This document shows positions 5,648-5,735 of a DNA stretch of 5,735 nucleotides, one piece after another. The DNA comes from Mycoplasmatota bacterium (GTDB lineage: Bacteria; Bacillota_I; Bacilli_A; Izemoplasmatales; Izemoplasmataceae): NCBI GenBank assembly GCA_030641535.1, contig DAOWHG010000118.1, positions 1-5,735 of the forward strand. The letters run 5' to 3'. Within the stretch, counting starts at the first letter, position 1. Every line of letters starts with the position of its first letter. The translations under genes were made by a program, and so were the position numbers. A model generated the notes under the pieces. The model had not been told where the DNA came from, searched no databases, and worked only from the letters and a program-made list of their open reading frames with translations.

Positions 5648-5735
5648 TTTGGAAGATTTGATGATTATAAATTATGGTATTACACATATTTAAAGATGTG
5701 TGATGAAGTTGATGGAATGTTAGAAAATAGGAAAA
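5648..5735 (+). pseudogene. Open continuation of the glycosyltransferase frame after the TAA
   Basis: Twenty-nine sense codons follow the TAA in the same frame and run off the window edge. They encode FGRFDDYKLW then YYTYLKMCDEVDGMLENRK, an aromatic and charged helix of the kind (DYxxWYxxYLxM) that I would expect after the KPW motif in bacterial GT8 proteins. There is no ribosome-binding site and no convincing start directly after the TAA, so it reads as the separated C-terminus rather than a new gene. The similarity to other GT8 tails is from memory, not a search. Confidence 0.6.

Overview
The window is low-GC (about 30% by eye) and reads with the standard code: tryptophans are TGG, no gene uses an in-frame TGA, and all genes that end here stop with TAA. 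Purine-rich Shine-Dalgarno sites, short gene spacing and hairpin-plus-T-run terminators suggest a low-GC Gram-positive lineage (Bacillota or a free-living relative of the Mollicutes). This is inference; nothing here fixes a genus.

Layout. (1) 2-1241, plus strand: end of a histidine-utilisation operon, with the C-terminal half of imidazolonepropionase (hutI) and a stand-alone cyclodeaminase/cyclohydrolase-family gene, closed by a clear terminator. Together they fit the route imidazolonepropionate -> formiminoglutamate -> formimino-THF -> methenyl-THF. The formiminotransferase step is not in view. (2) 1318-4483, plus strand: a two-gene c-di-GMP unit. The first gene encodes a cytoplasmic protein made only of PAS-like domains. 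The second, one base after its stop, encodes a PAS-GGDEF-HD-GYP protein with complete synthase, inhibitory-site and phosphodiesterase motifs. (3) 4484-4505: a 22-base gap between convergent genes, filled by a palindromic terminator that works in both directions. (4) 4506-4730, minus strand: a small BFD-like [2Fe-2S] protein. (5) 4731-4816: a short, very AT-rich divergent promoter region with overlapping -10 candidates and an 8-bp inverted repeat. (6) 4817-5735, plus strand: a family 8 glycosyltransferase with an in-frame TAA at 5645-5647. The same frame stays open after it for 29 codons, to the window edge, and reads like the missing C-terminus, so the gene looks interrupted.

How they fit together: the hut genes are metabolic and separate from the rest. 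The PAS-only protein and the bifunctional c-di-GMP enzyme are probably co-expressed and may act together as sensor and effector. The ferredoxin-like gene and the glycosyltransferase have their own promoters, and nothing in the sequence ties them to c-di-GMP beyond position. I see no CRISPR array, transposon, tRNA or rRNA, and no strong candidate for a wholly new system. The interrupted glycosyltransferase and the PAS-only/bifunctional pair are the points most worth following.
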